Part shown: piece after piece, positions 22,534 to 25,265 of the stretch | Layout of the letters: each line of letters begins with the position of its first letter | Position numbering within the stretch: position 1 is the first letter of the stretch | Notes under the pieces: model-generated | Told to the model about the DNA's origin: nothing | Databases searched by the model: none | The model's input: the letters and a program-made list of their open reading frames with translations, nothing else | IMG/VR virus record: IMGVR_UViG_3300028031_000013 | Span: 1-25,265 of that record | Strand: one strand, 5' to 3' | Length of the DNA: 25,265 nt | Source: a virus | Made by a program: the position numbers and the translations under genes

Positions 22534-22558
22534 AAACCTGGTAACGCGGGTTTTTTTT
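22534..22558 (+). terminator. Intrinsic terminator of the plus-strand replication operon
   Basis: Stem AAACCTG / CGGGTTT (one G-T pair) with loop GTAACG, followed by a run of eight T (22551-22558, partly shared with the stem). It sits 147 bases after the last plus-strand gene and 11 bases before the minus-strand zinc-ribbon gene ends. It should stop readthrough into that gene. Confidence 0.75.
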
Positions 22559-22568
22559 ATGTCTGCGG

Positions 22569-23825
22569 CTAAAGTATTCCGGGATGGCAGGACGTACAAC
22601 GGCTATCTTTAGTGCGTCTCGCCGCTATATAACCACATTTATTACAAGCGCTCGCGGGTACGTAGTACTTCTCACCCCCAGCCTTAGCTAACTTACGGGG
22701 ATGTTCATGGTCTGGTGCCGCCCCAGGGTGACACGCCGTACAACGGCTATCTTTAGTTAAGCGCGCCGCGATGTAACCGCACGTGTTGCACGCTCTCGTC
22801 GGTACGTAATACTTCTCACCCGAAGACGTAGCCCGCTTACGTGGGCTTGGACCTTTATCAATTCCGGGATGGCAGGACGTACACACGCTATCTTTAGTAC
22901 GGCGCCTCGCAGTCTTACCGCACAACCGACACGGTTCGTCGGAGATGTAGTACTTCTCACCTTCTGCGATAGCAGCGGTGCGGGGGTGAACAGCATCAGA
23001 AACCGCGCCGGGGTGACATACCGTGCATCGACTATCTTTAGTTACCCTCGCAGCCACAGCTCCGCAGGTGTTACACGGCTTCTTAGGTACGTAGTACTTC
23101 TCGCCTTCTGCCACAGCTAACTTACGAGGGCTTTGAGGCGCTATAATACATGGACGGCACACCGTGCACACGCTATCTTTAGTACGCCGGGGTGATATCG
23201 TACCGCACAACCTACAGGGTTCGCCCGAGGTGTAATACTTCTCACCGGCGGCCTTAGCAAGAGTACGAGGGTGCACCGCTTCCGAAGCAGCCTTTGGATG
23301 ACACACGGTGCATCGGCTATCTTTAGTTAAGCGCGCCGCCATGTTACCACACGTGTTGCACGGCTTCTTAGGTAAGTAGGTTCGTTTCGAGTCGTCCCTT
23401 GCCAACTGTCTGGGTGATTTCTCTTTGCAGAAGTAACAGCCCCCACGAACAGACATCACACCCATGTGGCCTTTAGTTTTGCACGGCTTCCTACTTAAGT
23501 ATACATCATCGCCACGAGCGAGAGCCTTCGACCGTGTATCGGCCGGATTCATACCCAGCAAAGCCACAGCATCTCCAAACTTATACACATAGGCGCCATC
23601 AACAGTGTACGGTGCCGTCGCAGCACCCACCTTAAACCGGAATATATTAAGCCCCTCAACCTCAAAACGCGCGTCTTTCTGCGTTACTAGCATGCTTAAC
23701 TGCCTAGCGTCTATCATTGAACAGGCAACACAGGTGCCTCTAGCCGCTTCGTAACGCTTTGTAGCCGCTCCAGCGGGCCTATTCCTCTCTACACAGGTCT
23801 TGCACTCCACATTACAGTCGAACAT
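22569..23825 (-). CDS. Tandem zinc-ribbon repeat protein
   Basis: A 418-residue protein of arrayed zinc ribbons; AAGGAGAG lies before the ATG. Six repeats of 47-48 residues run from residue 139 to the end (the last one is 42 residues), each C-X2-C-X12-C-X2-C. One unit begins RKLAVAEGEKYYV, then PCNTCG, TKDSRCTVCHPG. Two unit types alternate: PCNTCG...AARLTKDSRC and PCRLCG...RRTKDSVC, so the period is two units. A degenerate seventh unit (residues about 100-138) has KTKGHMGV and GGCYFC. The N-terminus has another Cys pair set (CKTC, CVAC) and a unique strand region (about 50-95). Units resemble the ribbons of phage HNH proteins, but no HNH motif is present. Function unknown; nucleic-acid binding is plausible. 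Confidence 0.8.
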   Translation of the reverse strand: MFDCNVECKTCVERNRPAGAATKRYEAARGTCVACSMIDARQLSMLVTQKDARFEVEGLNIFRFKVGAATAPYTVDGAYVYKFGDAVALLGMNPADTRSKALARGDDVYLSRKPCKTKGHMGVMSVRGGCYFCKEKSPRQLARDDSKRTYLPKKPCNTCGNMAARLTKDSRCTVCHPKAASEAVHPRTLAKAAGEKYYTSGEPCRLCGTISPRRTKDSVCTVCRPCIIAPQSPRKLAVAEGEKYYVPKKPCNTCGAVAARVTKDSRCTVCHPGAVSDAVHPRTAAIAEGEKYYISDEPCRLCGKTARRRTKDSVCTSCHPGIDKGPSPRKRATSSGEKYYVPTRACNTCGYIAARLTKDSRCTACHPGAAPDHEHPRKLAKAGGEKYYVPASACNKCGYIAARRTKDSRCTSCHPGIL

Positions 23826-24361
23826 TTTACTCTCCTTGGGTATGTATTTGGGTAATCGTAGCCGCTACGGGGAGGAAAATCAAGTAATTTCCCAAACCCC
23901 TGGTTAACTTTCGATCAATCCCATCCACCCCACACCTAAGGGGGTTAAAAACGGGGGGTAGGCCGTTGTAGCCTTATTCCATATGGTACGCAGGGGTGTA
24001 GAAATCACGTGGTACCCCACACCCCACACAAGCCCCTATCCCCCATACTCTCTTTACCGCTATATACGAGATGTCGCATACGTATACCGCTACGTGTACC
24101 TCGTGTACCTCGTGTACCTCGTGTACCGCTACGTCCCGCTACGCTATACGCTACGCTACGTCAGGCTGTCCTTTATACGGCGGGGTATATATGTACTATA
24201 CTATACTATACTAATTATAAGAATATAAAGGGTATAGGGGGTATAGGGAGGTCGAAGTCCCGTATCGTATGGATCGGTGAGTACCCCGGATGTCTGGGGT
24301 ATTGCGGGGTATTGCGGGGTATTGTAACCCTGTGGTATTGTAGGTGCTGGAGGTACGATTC
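23826..24361. repeat. Non-coding, repeat-rich block before the virion gene
   Basis: I see no convincing gene in these 536 bases. Repeats include four 9-bp units [A/T]CGTGTACC (24092-24127), GCTACG steps (about 24128-24150), a 5-bp ACTAT array (24195-24213), two GGTATAGGG (about 24231-24249), and three 10-bp GGGGTATTG[C/T] units (24296-24325) with a further GTGGTATTGT at 24332-24341. It could hold an origin, terminase site or late promoter; none is proven. Confidence 0.6.
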
Positions 24362-25069
24362 ATGTTTTTCATAAATACTGACGACATTAAGAAGCTCGAG
24401 GGAGACTTACACCACTTTGCGCGTCGCGCGGTGCCCTTTGCTACAAAGAAGACGCTCAACGACTCCGCGTTTGCGGCTATGTCGATAGCACGCACAGACA
24501 TCAAGCGGACGCTGATCAACCGTAACCGCTTTACAGCACAGAGCATACAGGTAGACCCTGCGCGAACGTTGAACATCTCGCGGCAATCGGCCACCGTGGG
24601 ATCAACAGCGGACTACATGGAGACGCAAGAGTTCGGCGGGATAAAGACCAAGACCAGAAAGGAGGGTGTGGGCATCACGACGTCATACGCATCTGGAGAA
24701 GGGGAAAACGCACAACCGAGGTCAAGACTACCCCGAAAAGCGAACAGCATGGCGTCCATAAAGCTCTCTAAGCGACGCAATAAGGGAAACGGACGTAAGC
24801 AGCGGAATTTGGTTTCGATCCAACAGGCGGCTTCTACGGGCCGTAAATTTGTATTCCTGGATCTGGGAAAGACCCAAGGGATATTCAAGGTAATTGGTGG
24901 CAAGCGAAGGCCCAAGATCAAGATGGTGCGCGACATGACTCGACAATCTGTGGTCATACCTCGGAACCCGTGGCTACGCCCCGCTTTCGACGAAGCGCTA
25001 CGGATGCAGCCCGCTTTCTATGCGGACGCTCTACGCTTCCAGATACGCAGGGGACGATTGTTTCGGTAG
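24362..25069 (+). CDS. Probable virion/head-tail morphogenesis protein
   Basis: The ATG at 24362 has GGAGG eight bases before it, a better start than the GTG at 24344. The product has 235 residues. A helical N-terminus (DDIKKLEGDLHHFARRAVPF, ATKKTLNDSAFAAMSIARTD) is followed by a GSTADYMETQEFGG segment, a basic middle (KRRNKGNGRKQRN), and FVFLDLGKTQGIFKVIGG then RQSVVIPRNPWLRPAFDEAL. This organisation resembles phage neck, tail-completion or minor structural proteins (the lambda gpZ / HK97 gp10 functional class) that are annotated only as structural. It restarts the structural genes on the plus strand. Exact role uncertain. Confidence 0.55.
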   Translation: MFFINTDDIKKLEGDLHHFARRAVPFATKKTLNDSAFAAMSIARTDIKRTLINRNRFTAQSIQVDPARTLNISRQSATVGSTADYMETQEFGGIKTKTRKEGVGITTSYASGEGENAQPRSRLPRKANSMASIKLSKRRNKGNGRKQRNLVSIQQAASTGRKFVFLDLGKTQGIFKVIGGKRRPKIKMVRDMTRQSVVIPRNPWLRPAFDEALRMQPAFYADALRFQIRRGRLFR

Positions 25070-25082
25070 CCATGATGCGTCG

Positions 25083-25265
25083 GTGTTACGGAAAGCGACA
25101 AACGAAATGCGACGACGGTGGCATAACTTCCAAGTGTTCGCCAATTGGTACACGGATAATTACCCACGCAACCTAGCTAGCGGCGAGTATCAATTGGACA
25201 AAGACATACGTATCGAAGGCAACAAAGAGTACGGGCCGGACGCTTGCAAGTTTGTATCCCGCTCC
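25083..25265 (+). CDS. Homing-endonuclease-like gene, partial and perhaps frameshifted
   Basis: The frame runs off the window end. It contains RRRWHNFQVFANWYTDNYP, YQLDKDIRIEGNKEYGPDAC and KFVSRS. This is the W-NFQ-FA-W / LDKD-GNK-Y-P-C-FV pattern common in phage HNH/NUMOD-like proteins. The expected upstream part (a RCY-type segment) is in another frame at 25072-25116 (MMRRCYGKRQTKCDD), so the gene may carry a frameshift near 25110-25119. I give the GTG at 25083 as a nominal start; ATG codons at 25020 and 25107 are alternatives. Confidence 0.4.
   Translation, partial: MLRKATNEMRRRWHNFQVFANWYTDNYPRNLASGEYQLDKDIRIEGNKEYGPDACKFVSRS

Noticed and set aside
24092-24127. CRISPR array
   Set aside because: The 9-bp units are directly adjacent with no spacers; it is a simple tandem repeat.
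23983-24374. Plus-strand 81- and 121-codon ORFs through the repeat block
   Set aside because: They are translations of low-complexity repeats (YLVYLVYLVY-type, VPRVPRVP-type) without ribosome sites.

Overview
This window is a stretch of a tailed bacteriophage genome. The tail module has the gene order of phage Mu (circularisation protein, hub, spike, gp46, gp47, gp48, fibre). The genes are packed with ATGA/TAATG overlaps and have Shine-Dalgarno sites, and the promoters look like sigma-70 promoters. This points to a contractile-tailed phage (myovirus morphology) of a Gram-negative bacterium, probably a proteobacterium. The host itself cannot be read from the sequence.

Layout. (1) Positions 1-6600, plus strand: baseplate and tail tip, from a DNA-circularisation-type protein (cut by the window edge) through hub, spike, gp46-, gp47- and gp48-like proteins to a tail-collar fibre and an accessory protein. 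(2) 6597-8095, plus strand: small membrane proteins, a likely lysis/holin cassette, with no recognisable endolysin. (3) 14944 down to 8092, minus strand: a replication/recombination operon. In transcription order it holds an acidic phage protein, a DUF2800 Cas4-like nuclease, a 25-residue ORF, a beta-helix-like protein, a DUF2815 ssDNA-binding-like protein, two small proteins, family-A DNA polymerase, and a start-less reading frame. (4) 15035-22387, plus strand: a second replication arm with SF2 helicase, small ORFs, VRR-NUC nuclease, TetR-type HTH protein, a primase-polymerase/SF3 helicase, and three early-type ORFs. (5) 22534-23825: a terminator, then a minus-strand protein built from tandem zinc ribbons. 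(6) 23826-24361: a non-coding, repeat-rich block. (7) 24362 to the end: a virion protein gene and a partial homing-endonuclease-like gene.

The most striking object is in the polymerase gene. The polymerase is interrupted in its O helix (motif B) by a 286-residue intein with clear splicing blocks at both ends. The intein frame has no endonuclease. Instead, a complete 243-residue HNH homing endonuclease is encoded wholly inside the intein DNA on the same strand, in the -1 frame. An A7 run lies where an A_AAA_AAA slippery heptamer would move intein-frame ribosomes into the endonuclease frame. The two proteins therefore appear to be dual-coded over about 730 bp, and translation could switch between a splicing product and an endonuclease product.

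The two replication arms diverge from a pair of overlapping promoters near 14967-15007. Three more promoters (16684, 18035, 21059) share the same TTGACG-N17-TANNNT form, so the arms look like one early regulon. The TetR-type protein is a plausible regulator of it (inference). PolA, primase-polymerase/helicase, SF2 helicase, ssDNA-binding-like protein, Cas4-like nuclease and VRR-NUC together would form a largely phage-encoded replication and recombination system.
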